From positions 4,898,001 to 4,962,000 of the forward strand of contig JBLDXI010000042.1 of NCBI GenBank assembly GCA_047495785.1: DNA of 64,000 nucleotides, written 5' to 3'. Under the pieces are notes generated by a model, which saw nothing but the letters and a program-made list of their open reading frames with translations, was not told where the DNA came from and did not search any database. Below are positions 33,905-44,532 of this stretch, one piece after another (within the stretch, counting starts at the first letter, position 1; every line of letters starts with the position of its first letter). Both the position numbers and the translations under genes were made by a program. Source of the stretch: Lepidodermella squamata (Eukaryota > Gastrotricha).

Positions 33905-36217
33905 TCAAGAACTTTCACGGCTTCTGAAAATGGGATAATACCACGTGAGTGATGTGGTCATCGAGTAGATCAAACTTCCATAGGCTACAGCTATTCTTTG
34001 ATGAATAGAATTTTCGATCACAATTACAATCAGAAGAATTCCAAGCAACAGAGTGATTGCATTAGCCGTTCCTAACCTTATCCAAACGATCTCCCGTTTC
34101 CATGCATGCGACAATGAAACATGACCCAGTTGATAGTTGAACAGTAGGCCAGCAGTTAACATTACAACGTGGAGGAATGAAATCGATAGTGACCAATCGA
34201 TAGCATCCAGAGACATGCAACTCGTTGAAATTGTTTCAAATTCAGTATCGACCTCTTCGCTGTAAAGTGATTTACTGGAGATTTGACACCGTACACGATC
34301 GGAAATAAACCAAGCGGCTAGTAAGATAGCATTCCAGATTGAAAATGAAAAGCTTGCAAGCACGCAGTATTTGTCTAGAGTACTTTCGGCAAAGCCTAAC
34401 CTTGGGTTACGGCCATTTTGAATAGGCCTAGAGCCAGCTACCTCAGATATCAATCCGAAATTGCTTGTTAGCAATTGTGCGTGAGAAGGACCAGCACTCA
34501 GTCGAATCCTAGAAACGTTTGTTGCGATATTCCGCCGATTCTTGACAATGAGCCAAGGCCGAAATGTCAAAATTGAATTTATCAGTGATGATCCTAGAAT
34601 TAAGCAGATATACGATGCTGTTGTAATGCTCTGGTCAAAAAGCGTTACAGAAATTAGAACCGCGGAGATGTTGATCAACAAGCAGCCAAATGATCCTGAA
34701 ATCTTACTATATCGAAATAACAATGATCCGCCTTTTCTCCATACGATGTAGATGCATGCTGACAGCTGAGCAACGCAAGTAATACTGGATAAGACCAAGA
34801 TTGAAATGAATATTTCCGCTGCAATTTGTGGGTAGATCAATTTTAAGATTGATCTGTCTCTCGGAGCTCCCCAGTAGTTCTCGAGCTTGTCAACCCATCT
34901 CAAGAAGTAGCTGTTGTATTCAAACTCGGTCGTATTCGGAATCTGCTGAAAAGTTGCCACGGTCTTGAGTCCTTTACCAGGTAGCCAGAAGTCGATCTCT
35001 TGAATGTCATTGTCCGGATTGCCGTAGCTATTGAACGACATCGGATTAGGCTTACGAAGACCCATGATTTTGAGATTCAGAAGTGACTCATTAGCTACCT
35101 TAGATACATAACTCGGACTAAGGCGATAATCTCGTAGAGACATATTTTGCTGTAGCAACTTCTTCTCAGCTTCATCCAAAGCCACAATCGTCCTCAGAAC
35201 AGCGTCGTAGCAAAGAAACCGAGCTATCCAGTCAGCGGGTTCTGTTCCGTTCGTATGCTGCAATATCATTCGCTCAATCTGAACAGGCGTATGGCCGATG
35301 TACGACTTTTGACCGCTGCTCTCCGGCAGAGGGTTCAGCATATTACCGAACCAAATTGCGAATTTCATCTGTTCTATAATCATAGCCGTTGTACAACCAG
35401 GATAAAGGGAGTCGCCATTGACGGAAGGGTCAACGTATGACCCTATATCAGCTAAGAATGCGTACTTGGGACCGGTGATGCCTTGATTATATGCCTCGCA
35501 CAAAATTTGGTTCAATGCGAAGTCAGCAGACGTAACGATGGCAATTATCCGCAAATCCGAATCTTTGAGTAGCTTCATGTTTTGCGGATTTGCCTGAATG
35601 AACATATCAATCCAAGGAACGGAAACGCCAGCGGCTGTCGCTCTGTCCAACAAAAAGATTGCTGATTCGTAATTGCGAAAGTTCGCTACATTCGCAACTA
35701 TTGCAAATTGATGCCATTTACCGACTTCTTTGATGAATCTCACGTAAGTTACCATGATGATCTTTACAGTAGGATTCCCCAGATACATGTTAGGGATACG
35801 TTCTCGTTTTGATAGACCCGGGGCAGTACAGAATGTGCTAATCGCAGATGAGTGGATTTGCTTCAGCATCCGTCCCATAGTCAAACAGCCTGGTGAGTAT
35901 TGAGGTCCGATGATGAGCGGTGATTGCAAACTTTTGCTAATCACGTCGAAGTTTCTCACGTAGGCCATTACCTGCCTAACGGAGGCTACACCTGTTTCCT
36001 CGTCGACGTAAAGCATTTCGATGTCATAATCCGGTAGAATGTCCCTACGAGCGTTGACCTCTTGCACTGCTATATCGTTAGCTATCATACATGTCGTTCC
36101 GACGTTATACGCATCTTCTCCACTGGTTGGAACCAAATGCAGCATAGATAGTGTGTACGGTTTCTTGGCTTGAGTAGCACCGAATATGATTACAAAAGCA
36201 ATCGCTAAGGAGAACAT
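33905..36217 (-). CDS. GABA-B-like class C GPCR, intronless (copy 1)
   Basis: A single 770-codon open frame. A signal peptide (MFSLAIAFVIIFGATQA) is followed by a periplasmic-binding-protein/ANF-type ligand domain (residues about 20-440; e.g. SPLIIGPQYSPGCLTMGRML, the GP..S region of the fold). Seven hydrophobic segments follow from about residue 465 (IFISILVLSSITCVAQL; later SLINSILTFRPWLI, and a last one ending SLTWYYPIF). The TM2-TM3 region and the FRPWL after TM3 resemble GABA-B-type receptors. There is no Cys-rich linker between the domains, which also fits GABA-B rather than mGluR. The loop after TM3 is unusually long. Lack of introns is odd beside intron-rich neighbours and suggests a retrocopy origin. 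A paralogue lies at 38914-41229. Confidence 0.8.
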   Translation of the reverse strand: MFSLAIAFVIIFGATQAKKPYTLSMLHLVPTSGEDAYNVGTTCMIANDIAVQEVNARRDILPDYDIEMLYVDEETGVASVRQVMAYVRNFDVISKSLQSPLIIGPQYSPGCLTMGRMLKQIHSSAISTFCTAPGLSKRERIPNMYLGNPTVKIIMVTYVRFIKEVGKWHQFAIVANVANFRNYESAIFLLDRATAAGVSVPWIDMFIQANPQNMKLLKDSDLRIIAIVTSADFALNQILCEAYNQGITGPKYAFLADIGSYVDPSVNGDSLYPGCTTAMIIEQMKFAIWFGNMLNPLPESSGQKSYIGHTPVQIERMILQHTNGTEPADWIARFLCYDAVLRTIVALDEAEKKLLQQNMSLRDYRLSPSYVSKVANESLLNLKIMGLRKPNPMSFNSYGNPDNDIQEIDFWLPGKGLKTVATFQQIPNTTEFEYNSYFLRWVDKLENYWGAPRDRSILKLIYPQIAAEIFISILVLSSITCVAQLSACIYIVWRKGGSLLFRYSKISGSFGCLLINISAVLISVTLFDQSITTASYICLILGSSLINSILTFRPWLIVKNRRNIATNVSRIRLSAGPSHAQLLTSNFGLISEVAGSRPIQNGRNPRLGFAESTLDKYCVLASFSFSIWNAILLAAWFISDRVRCQISSKSLYSEEVDTEFETISTSCMSLDAIDWSLSISFLHVVMLTAGLLFNYQLGHVSLSHAWKREIVWIRLGTANAITLLLGILLIVIVIENSIHQRIAVAYGSLIYSMTTSLTWYYPIFRSRESS

Positions 36218-36686
36218 TTTTCACCGGGAAAACGCAATGCATCAATATAAGTATGAAACACTTGGATCTGTCAGTAGTCTTCACTTGCGGGGCCATAGCT
36301 TTGTCGCGAATTTTGACAGGAAGCTCTTCAGCTTGCCAATTCGGCGGAAATATTACCGTTGAAAATATGCAAACTCCTCTGCTTTTTGTTAAAACTTTGT
36401 TCTCTGCATAGTTGTTGCTGGAAAATTGAAACTTCAGTGTCTACGAAAGAGTAACTCTACATTATTTGGATTAAGAGGAGGAGGAAGACGATGCTTTTCG
36501 AAAGTCCGCCCATGCGCGGCTGTTACCAAATAAAACGGATGGACGATTTTCCAGTTTTAGAAATAAACGAGATTAATTCATAGGTTTAATAATACTGCTG
36601 ATAACGGTTGATTTAGCGCAAAGCAAGGTCAAATTTGCAGACGATATGAATGCAATACGGCGAGAAAAGCATTCAACAGAGTTGCG
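36218..36686. other. Intergenic, no gene seen
   Basis: About 470 bp separating the receptor start from the GNAT stop. No feature recognised beyond a GAGGAGGAGG tract near 36476. Confidence 0.4.
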
Positions 36687-37316
36687 CTAATTCAGTTTTT
36701 TGTAAAGCAAGGTGAAGTTTCCAGGGCAACCTTTGAAAGGTCCGCCGTAGTTGTCTAGATTGATCCTTGCCGCTACTGTGAAGCCGAGCTTATGCTCATA
36801 GATATGCTCCGTCGCCGGCGCGTCAGTCTCAACCATTATGTACTTACATCCTTTCGCTCGAGCATTTTCAACAACGAACCGTCGCAATTGCGTCGCTATT
36901 CCTTTACCACACATATCCTGGACTGTCGCGCCCATCCAAAGGTGGGCAACGCCCCCGTTTTTCTCTTCATCCACGATTTCAGACGGTAATGACTTGTGAA
37001 GTTCCTCCATTATCGGTAGCACAGGATTACGCGGGAGATACTCAAGATTTCCGTCGTCACCGGTTCCTGGAGCTTGACACTGAATAACTGCAATCATTCG
37101 ATCGCCTTCTTCCGCATAAACACTGTAGCCTTGATCGACACGGGAGGTTTCAAACAGCTCCTTAACAAGGTGGTAAAAATAGTCTTCGTTGAAGGAAGCA
37201 TCGCCTTTCCGGATGTGGAGCATTGTCGTGCTACTGTCGTGAAATTGTTTGGCAATCAAACGGGTTGCTTCTTCAACCCGATCTTGCGTTAAAACTTTAC
37301 ATGCTATGTTTGCCAT
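36687..37316 (-). CDS. GNAT-family N-acetyltransferase
   Basis: A 209-aa single-exon frame with a clear ATG. The acetyl-CoA-binding motif A is at about residues 130-160: HLWMGATVQDMCGKGIATQL (Q/R-x-x-G-x-G/A pattern) followed by RRFVVENARAKGC and the beta strand KYIMVETDA. The following helix and strand (ATEHIYEHKLGFTVAARI) fit motif B. GNAT enzymes transfer acetyl from acetyl-CoA to an amine; the spacing of N-terminal blocks is like the arylalkylamine/dopamine N-acetyltransferase-type insects and worms carry, but the substrate cannot be told. No signal peptide, so cytosolic. It sits between two intronless receptor copies. Confidence 0.8.
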   Translation of the reverse strand: MANIACKVLTQDRVEEATRLIAKQFHDSSTTMLHIRKGDASFNEDYFYHLVKELFETSRVDQGYSVYAEEGDRMIAVIQCQAPGTGDDGNLEYLPRNPVLPIMEELHKSLPSEIVDEEKNGGVAHLWMGATVQDMCGKGIATQLRRFVVENARAKGCKYIMVETDAPATEHIYEHKLGFTVAARINLDNYGGPFKGCPGNFTLLYKKLN

Positions 37317-38913
37317 TCTTAAAGAGCAATCACTATACGTTTCGGTTATAATGCTCTCACGCCGGCTAGTCTTGGACGCTGTTGAGCTGATAAGAAATTC
37401 AAAGATATAATCTTTTCAGCTCTGCGTTCTTATCAGCACTGCAAATTTAACATACATACTGTGATATGGCTAATTTCCTATCACCGCGTACCGGGTTCTA
37501 TTTTAGCGGTTAGTGAACAACACCCATAGACATAATTTAAGATAGACTGACTACTCACGAGAAAACAGCGGAACACCATGGGTCGCAGATGTTCAGCTGA
37601 ATCATGAAAAAAGGTCCGAATTTCGGTGGGAAAGTAAACAAAGAAGTTGATTTTTCTTCGATCGATTTCGTTTTATCAGCGCTGGTTCTCTCAATTTCGT
37701 TGTTGGAACCAGGAAGAGAATTATGAGAGGAACAAGATGGTTATTTTTTCGTGAAATTATGATTTTTTCAAATTGGTCGAAATGCATTTTATAGTTTTTG
37801 AGCCTGCAAATAAAATGGGAAATCGACAATAAGGAAAGTGAAATTGAATCGATTGTCGATGAATCTAAATGCGCCTATGCGTGAGCTTTATTTTGAGCCC
37901 AAGTTTGACCTTCAACGATTTTTTACTGGATTTTAACAATTTTTTGAAGTTTTTCGGTGGGAAAATCCATTACTTTTGCTTGTTAGCAAAACAGACACAA
38001 GCAAACGCGTGATTCATTCGTATGAATCTAAACCAGAAAAAAGCATGAACCTTGCGCATGAATCACATGTGTGGCCAAGATGTCCAAACCAAAAGTACTG
38101 CTGTTTCCCACCGAAAAACTTAAATAAATTGTTAAAATTCAGTAAAAAATCATTGAAGGCCAAGATTGGGCTCAGATAAAAGCTAACGCCAAGCCGCGTT
38201 TAGAACCGTCGGCAACTGCTTCAATTTCGCTTTTAATCCTGTCGATTTTCGATTTTATTTGCAAGCTCAAAAACTTTAAAATTAATTTTCACCCATTTAA
38301 AAAAATCCAAAACTAAAGAAAAAATAACCATCGTGTTCGTCGTAAAATTCTCTTCTAGGTACCATCAACAAACTTCAGGGAACCAGCGCTGATAAAACGA
38401 AATCGATCGAAGAAAAATCAACTTCTTTGTTTACTTTCCCACCGAAATTCGGACCTTTTTTCATGATTCAGCTGAACATCTGCGACCCATGGTGTTCCGC
38501 TGTTTTCTCGTGAGTAGTCAGTCTATCTTAAATTATGTCTATGACAACACCGGAACCAAAATTTTGCCGTGGCTTTATTCGCACACCAGCTAAGCTTCAA
38601 ATTATACGTTCTCTAATTCGTGTTCCTCACGGGTACATAATTAGATAGTTCAGATCATTAGGTATTCAACTTGGGCAGGAGTCACGAATCTCAAGTCACG
38701 GCGATCTCTTAATCGTGCGAAGGAAAATGTCTACTTATATCCTGATTTTATTCTACCATTCTAAATCGTCGGCCCTTTAGTTTCATTTGAAGATTCAAGA
38801 CAGGTCATTTAAGATTCCCTGAACGAAGCGTAAAACTGACACCTGATACTCACCAAATATAGGTTCTCTAGTTCTGTGGTCATTTTCAAAGGCTGACAGT
38901 ACACTGAGGTAGC
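37317..38913. other. Intergenic, mostly a foldback transposon
   Basis: 1.6 kb between the GNAT start and the stop of receptor copy 2. The 1019-bp foldback element at 37525-38543 occupies most of it. No gene otherwise. Confidence 0.5.
37525..38543. mobile_element. Foldback MITE with about 450-bp inverted arms and 8-bp TSD
   Basis: The left arm (37525 to about 37985) is repeated in inverted, slightly diverged form from about 38088 to 38543, leaving a loop of roughly 100 bp. Termini read CATAGACATAATTTAAGATA inward on both sides. ACAACACC flanks both ends (37517-37524 and 38544-38551), an 8-bp target duplication as made by hAT-type transposases. There is no transposase ORF, so it is non-autonomous. 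Confidence 0.9.
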
Positions 38914-41229
38914 TCAAGATGTTCTGCGGCGCTTCAAAAGAGGATAATACCACGTGAGAGATGTGGTAGATGAGTAAATCAAGCTCCCGTACGCCACAGC
39001 TATTCGTTGATAAATGGAATTTCCGAGTACAATCACAATGAGAAGGACGCCGAGTAACAGAGTTGTTGCATTAGCTGTTCCTATCCTGATCGCTGAAATT
39101 TCTTTTTTCGAGAATCCTGATGCCGAAACATGACCTAATTGATAGCTGAACAGAAGACCCACAAATAATACAACAACGTGTAGGAATAGAATCGATAGCG
39201 ACCAGTTTACTGCATTTGAAGACGAGCACTGCGTTGTGATGGTTTCAAATTCAGTGTCAAAAGCTTCATCGTAAAAGGATTTGTTTGAAATTACACACGT
39301 GACCGGATCACTCAAGAACCACGCGGCCAGCAAAATTGCGTTTACAAGCGAAAATATGAAACTTGAAATCACACATCTTTTATCCAACCTGCTTCCGTTT
39401 GAATCTAAATCCGGTACACCCACCGAGTTATTTGGACGACTTGTAGAGACAGCTGCACCGGAAGATCTCAAAGGATTACTAATGGATCGGCCAATGGAAC
39501 TTTTAGTGCTTCCCATCTGATTGGTAGGAGCAGCCTCTACCCGCCGAATCAGCCTTCTTTTGGCAACTAGCCAAGGTCTCACCGTCAAAGTAGAATTCAT
39601 CAATGATCCGCCTATGATCAAACATATTATCGAGGCCATTGTGATAGACGAATCAAGACTTGCAGCTGAGAAAAGTCCAGCTGCAACATTGACAAGCAAA
39701 CAGCCAGCGGAACCTAATAACTTGCTAGACGCAAATGAAGAATTCAGTTTTTTCCAGAGAATATAGCCACTGACTAAAATTTGAGAAGCTCCAATAAAGC
39801 TAGCCAGAACTACCACTGAAACAAAAATTTCGTTGGATATCTTCGGGTGGATCAATTCAAGAATCGATCTATCCCTCGGGGCCGTCCAGTAGCTGTCAAG
39901 CTTATCCACCCATCTCAGGAAGTAGCTGTCGTATTCAAACTCAGTTGTGTTCGGAATTTGCTGGAATGTAGCAAGTGTTTTGAGGCCCTTGCCGGGTATC
40001 CAAAAATCAACCTCCTGCACGTCGGAATCTACATTACCGTAGCTATTGAACGACATCACATTGGGAGTGCGAAGGCCCATGATTTTTAGGTTCAAAAGAG
40101 ATTCATTAGCTACTTTTGAGATGTAGCTGGGATTATGGCGATAATCTCGAAGGGACATATTTTGCTTCCGCAATTTCTTCTCAGTGTCATCCAATGCTAC
40201 AATCACCCTCAGAGCAGCATCGTAGCAGAGAAATCGAGCTAACCAGTCAGCTGGTACTGTGCCATTAGTTTGATTCAGTATCATTCGATCAACTTCAACA
40301 GGAGTATGACCTATGTAAGACCTTTGACCGCTGCTCTCTGGGAGTGGAGTCAACAAATCCCCGAACCAAATTGTATATTTCATCTGCTCCAGAATCATTG
40401 CTTTTGTGCAACCAGGATAAAGGACATCTCCAGCAAAAGCTGGATCGACAAAAGCTCCAATATCTCCTAAAAAGGCATACTTAGGACCTGTAATACCTTG
40501 CTTATGGGCCTCGCACAGAATCTGGTTGGTTGTACTGTCCGAAGATGTTACAATGGCAATGATGCGCAAGTCCGAATCTTTAAGAAGCTTCATGTTTTGA
40601 GGATTCGCTTGAATAAACATATCAATCCAAGGAACCGAAACGCCAGCGGCTGTTGCTCTGTCCAAAAGAAAGATTGCCGATTCGTAATTGCGAAAACTGC
40701 CAATATTTGCGACGATAGCAAACTGGCGCCACTTTCCTACCTCTTTTATGAATCTGAGGTACGCAGCCATAATGTTTTTCTCAGTAGTTTGACTAAGGTA
40801 CATGTTAGGAATGCGCTCTCGCTTCGACAGGCCCGGAGCCATGCAATAAGTACTGAGGGCAGATGAATGAATCTGCTTCAACATCCGCCCCATCGTTAAA
40901 CAGCCCATTGAATATTGAGGTCCGACGATTAGTGGGGATTGGAAACTTTGGGAAGTCTCTTCGAAGCTACGAACGTAAGCCATGGCTTGCTTCGCAGACC
41001 CTTCACCAGTTTCTTCGTCGATATAACGCATTTCAATTTCGTAATCGGGCAAGATATTACTTTGAGCATTAACTTTGCTCGCGACTATATCGTTGGCTAG
41101 TATACATGATGTTCCGACGTTGAACGCGTCTTCGCCGCTTGTTGGCACCAAATGCATTAAGGAGATTGAATAAGGTTTCTTGGCTTCAAAGCCTGTTACA
41201 AAAATGACAGTAATAAGTAAAATAAACAT
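38914..41229 (-). CDS. GABA-B-like class C GPCR, intronless (copy 2)
   Basis: A single 771-codon frame, clearly paralogous to 33905-36217 along its whole length. Blocks such as PWIDMFIQANPQNMKLLKDS are identical in both copies. Signal peptide MFILLITVIFVTGFEA, ligand-binding domain (about 20-440), then seven membrane segments from about residue 465. The divergence is greatest in the long loop after TM3 (SSIGRSISNPLRSSGAAVS here) and least in the ligand domain. Both copies lack introns, so any retrotransposition preceded the duplication. Ligand unknown; changes in the binding cleft relative to true GABA-B cannot be judged by eye. Confidence 0.8.
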   Translation of the reverse strand: MFILLITVIFVTGFEAKKPYSISLMHLVPTSGEDAFNVGTSCILANDIVASKVNAQSNILPDYEIEMRYIDEETGEGSAKQAMAYVRSFEETSQSFQSPLIVGPQYSMGCLTMGRMLKQIHSSALSTYCMAPGLSKRERIPNMYLSQTTEKNIMAAYLRFIKEVGKWRQFAIVANIGSFRNYESAIFLLDRATAAGVSVPWIDMFIQANPQNMKLLKDSDLRIIAIVTSSDSTTNQILCEAHKQGITGPKYAFLGDIGAFVDPAFAGDVLYPGCTKAMILEQMKYTIWFGDLLTPLPESSGQRSYIGHTPVEVDRMILNQTNGTVPADWLARFLCYDAALRVIVALDDTEKKLRKQNMSLRDYRHNPSYISKVANESLLNLKIMGLRTPNVMSFNSYGNVDSDVQEVDFWIPGKGLKTLATFQQIPNTTEFEYDSYFLRWVDKLDSYWTAPRDRSILELIHPKISNEIFVSVVVLASFIGASQILVSGYILWKKLNSSFASSKLLGSAGCLLVNVAAGLFSAASLDSSITMASIICLIIGGSLMNSTLTVRPWLVAKRRLIRRVEAAPTNQMGSTKSSIGRSISNPLRSSGAAVSTSRPNNSVGVPDLDSNGSRLDKRCVISSFIFSLVNAILLAAWFLSDPVTCVISNKSFYDEAFDTEFETITTQCSSSNAVNWSLSILFLHVVVLFVGLLFSYQLGHVSASGFSKKEISAIRIGTANATTLLLGVLLIVIVLGNSIYQRIAVAYGSLIYSSTTSLTWYYPLLKRRRTS

Positions 41230-43140
41230 TTGTTATTTTGGTTTGATTTTAATCGAATTGCTATTGACTAGTAGTGTCGAGACGACTACGAGACCTATAT
41301 GCAATTATTTGGGTAGACGTTGAATTTCCTGTTTTTCTCTATTTTCCTAACAGGAAGCAATGCTGTTAAGGCACAGACCGGATTTTACTCCGCTCTGATG
41401 CAAAATATTGGCTATTATTTTTGTTCACGCAGACATTGCCAGGCTCGGCTCTCGCGTGAAATATGAAACACTCATGTGTCAAAAACCGACGCCTGTGAAA
41501 GATAACAGACTATCGAGCTTGGGGGAGCCCAATAATACTTGTTCAGCGGGGCTATCATGTGATCCGCTAAATGAATATATTGTCCATCTTGGTCCATCTT
41601 GGTACAAAATGTCTGACAAGACATCAGCCAACCGATGCTGACTGCGAGGCTGTTCATACTTTGAATATTATATATTATTTCTACTACTATTCTGCACAGT
41701 ATAGTTTCAGTGTTTTGTATCTCAAGATCTCTCTTCTGGGATGAGCGTTGTATTTGTATACACTTTAAATAGTAGGAACTTAAGTTTTTAATCCTGAAGA
41801 GCGTATTAGAGATCAGGTTGATCTTTATGCTGAAGAGTTACAATAATTTTATACATAATATATGTAGTGATCACTCCGTGACCTATTTTGACCGATTTCA
41901 GGATTCGAAAGTCCGAATTATGTATAAATAAGGCCCTAGGGAAGGCTAGTTTCGAGGAAAAACTCACATAATAAGGCGAGGCGAAGCCGAGTCTTATTAT
42001 GCGATTTTTCCGAGGAACTAGCCGTACCGTGGGCCTTATTAGACATATTACTCAAGGCGAAGCGTTCACCGTTCACCGTTAAAACTGCAATTTAAATGGA
42101 AAAATGTGACATAATAGGTGATTTTCTGGTGTGAAATGCTATTTTAAAAAATCAACCTTAAAACTGTACGATGAAAACGGCATTTTTGAACGAATTTCAT
42201 GCTAAAACAAGAAAAGTGATCTCGCTTCGCTCGAAGAGTTTCAAGTGCTTTTTCTCGCTTCGCTCGATGAAATCAGCGTCTCCTCGCTTCGCTCGGACGA
42301 AAACCTTGCCCCGTGATGCTCGCTGCGCTCGCGTTTCACGGCGGGGCAAGGTTTTCGCACCTTCGGTGCTCACTGTAAGAATTAAAAAATCCCCCTTAAA
42401 TAAGCGGTTTCTTATTATGTTATTATGTTATTATGTAAGCTTCGCCTAGAGTAATATGCACAAATGAGCTTGAAAACGGACAGAAGTCATGCAAAACCGA
42501 GTGTAATACGGTTTCATTAATTGATTGATATTCGATCACTAGTAAACTATAGGTTTCACATCAATCCCAATTCAGCCATCTCTTTCAGGGTGACAAAACC
42601 TAGGACTTTGGCACTAAGAAGCAATAATTTCAACATGCCACTATCTGGACTAATTCCCGGGCTCACGTAGTCCGGTTTATACAAAAATCACGGTGATTAG
42701 GTCTTCATTAGCACTAGACCATACAAACTGTAGAAGGAATCATTTTCCCTGTCATTTCAACATAATTAACGTTATTTACCTTGGGGCTAGTTAGTCTTGA
42801 AACTCTCAAAACTAGCTCTACTGCGTTTGCGCGTAGAATAGGCTTACAGCCATAGTTCGATTGAGCTCAGATTTCAGCAATAACTGATGACTCACTGCAA
42901 TAAGAAGGTCAACTTTCTGATGCTCCGTGAGACGAAAAATCATAGACTGCGTCCTTCTATCACATGATAGGCACGTGCAGGTCTTTTGTCGCTAAATCGA
43001 TGACAGCGGGCTGAACATAACTGAGCAAGAAGCAGCTCAAAGTACAAAAAATTAAGCAAATTATTTATTTGAAGCCTGTGATAGTGTGCAGCATTGGCTG
43101 CATTCGATCTTTGAGAACTGTTACAATGAGAAAGAAAAAC
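41230..43140. other. Intergenic with nested palindromic repeats
   Basis: 1.9 kb without a supported gene. 41929-42458 holds the palindromic repeat cluster. The rest is AT-rich with no feature recognised. Confidence 0.45.
41929..42458. repeat. Nested inverted repeats / foldback element
   Basis: 41929-41976 (ATAAGGCCC... GGCTAGTTTCGAGGAAAAA... CATAATAAG) is inverted at about 41993-42040. CATATTACTCAAGGCGAAGC at 42044-42063 is inverted at 42439-42458 with one mismatch. Inside, AAAACCTTGCCCCGTGA (about 42299) pairs with TCACGGCGGGGCAAGGTTTT (about 42335-42354), and CTCGCTTCGCTCG-type short palindromes recur at least four times. It is non-coding and probably derived from one or more DNA transposons. 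Confidence 0.7.
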
Positions 43141-44532
43141 TCAAACTTTAGATGTAATAATAGAGTCTTTGACGACTTTATCGTAACTAGGCGGTAGGTC
43201 ATCGACAACTTGCGGCCCAGTGACATTGACTCGCGGCATTTGAGCCACGTATGGCGGTAACGTTTCCATAGCCACAGCAACAGGAACGGCCACAGGGGCC
43301 GGGTAGACAACAGCAGGTGCAGGCGGGTGCTGATACGCCATGAGCCATGACGCACCCATCTGCGCGATCATTTTACGCTTTCGCACAATAGCGGAAATCG
43401 CCATGACGACAAAAAAGCAGGGGCCGATCACTCTGATGATGCTCACCGGGTTGATCACGACAACTGTATTGCTGGTCAAATTTTGATAAGTGATCGGTGG
43501 GTTAGTAGTCGCGATAACTCTGGCCGTAGCTATGGCTTCGATCGAAGCTACGAACTTTCGAACTGGCGGCGGGTCTTCAAGCGAGATTTTGACTCCGAAA
43601 TTAGATCCGGAGCAATTGTTAGCAGTGATATCTAGCGAGAAGTAGGTGCCATCCAAGCCATCCAGCTGCAGCGAATTTTGCTGCCACGAGCAAGCACCGT
43701 CTGGCCGTGGGAAGTTGACGGCAAACATCAAACGACCCAAACTGCTGATGTCAACTCGACAGCCGGTGGATTCAGGCTGAGATGAGCACGGTGCATTGAT
43801 TATGTTGACGCCCAGGAAGGGAGGCGCGCCATTGATGAACACCATGTCGTATCTGCAGGACATGTACCTGTTTGTGTACTCGATTTGTCGTCGACTTGGG
43901 CTGAGATACATTGGGTTACCGTTGCACCGCGTATCCTGGGCCAGTTTCACTGTTACGGCTGTTGGAGATAAAATATGAGAATTATTTCATCAGGTGAGCA
44001 GACTCTAGAATCACGACTTGTGTTTGTCTAAGGTATGTAATATTCTAGTTTTGCGCTTTCTGAGCAATCCCATAAGTGCAAGGATTTGTGTCTAAGGTAT
44101 GTAACTTCTTTCGCGATAACTCGAGCTCAGCACCCATCAGCATTATGCTAGGATTTTGCCTAAATCAAAAACTTGCCTGGTTTCAACTTAGTTTCATTCC
44201 CGCATGGCTGTACTGCTAATCGGGTACCATTGCCCATTCCTGATATCTGCGTTACGTTGCAGTTCGTTCTGTTCGCTTCCAATGAGACATTTTTCAATAA
44301 ATTCAATGACTGATTAGCCTTAGCAACTGCGTAAGACGCTGACAAATTTGTGACCTGATTCTGCTTCGTTATGTTGTAGAGGATTTGATCAAGACCTGGG
44401 CAAATATATTGTTGACAAAATGAAATACCATTGAACCTTTAAAAATCAACCTATTGTATGGTTTCCTAGCGTGTTCGACTGGCTTTCTTGCACCACGTTC
44501 CATAACAGGATTAAAAAATATATCGTCGCCAT
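43141..44532 (-). CDS. Type I single-pass membrane protein with PPSY tail
   Basis: Three exons: 44532-44451, 44395-44177, 43958-43141, giving 372 aa with matching phases. The second intron uses a GC donor (AG|GCAAGT) and ATCTCCAACAG acceptor. Signal peptide MATIYFLILLWNVVQE; an N-glycosylation-rich ectodomain (many NxS/T) with paired cysteines (RCNGNP, SCRYD, PCSSQPESTGC, ACSWQQN, NNCSGS). One membrane segment is at about residue 280 (SIIRVIGPCFFVVMAISAIV) followed by RKRK. The cytoplasmic tail is Pro/Val/Ala-rich and ends DDLPPSYDKVVKDS; PPxY motifs bind WW domains of NEDD4-type ubiquitin ligases. Family not recognised. Confidence 0.7.

Noticed and set aside
34542-35440. Plus-strand ORFs inside the receptor genes
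   Set aside because: Antisense shadows of the intronless receptor frame.
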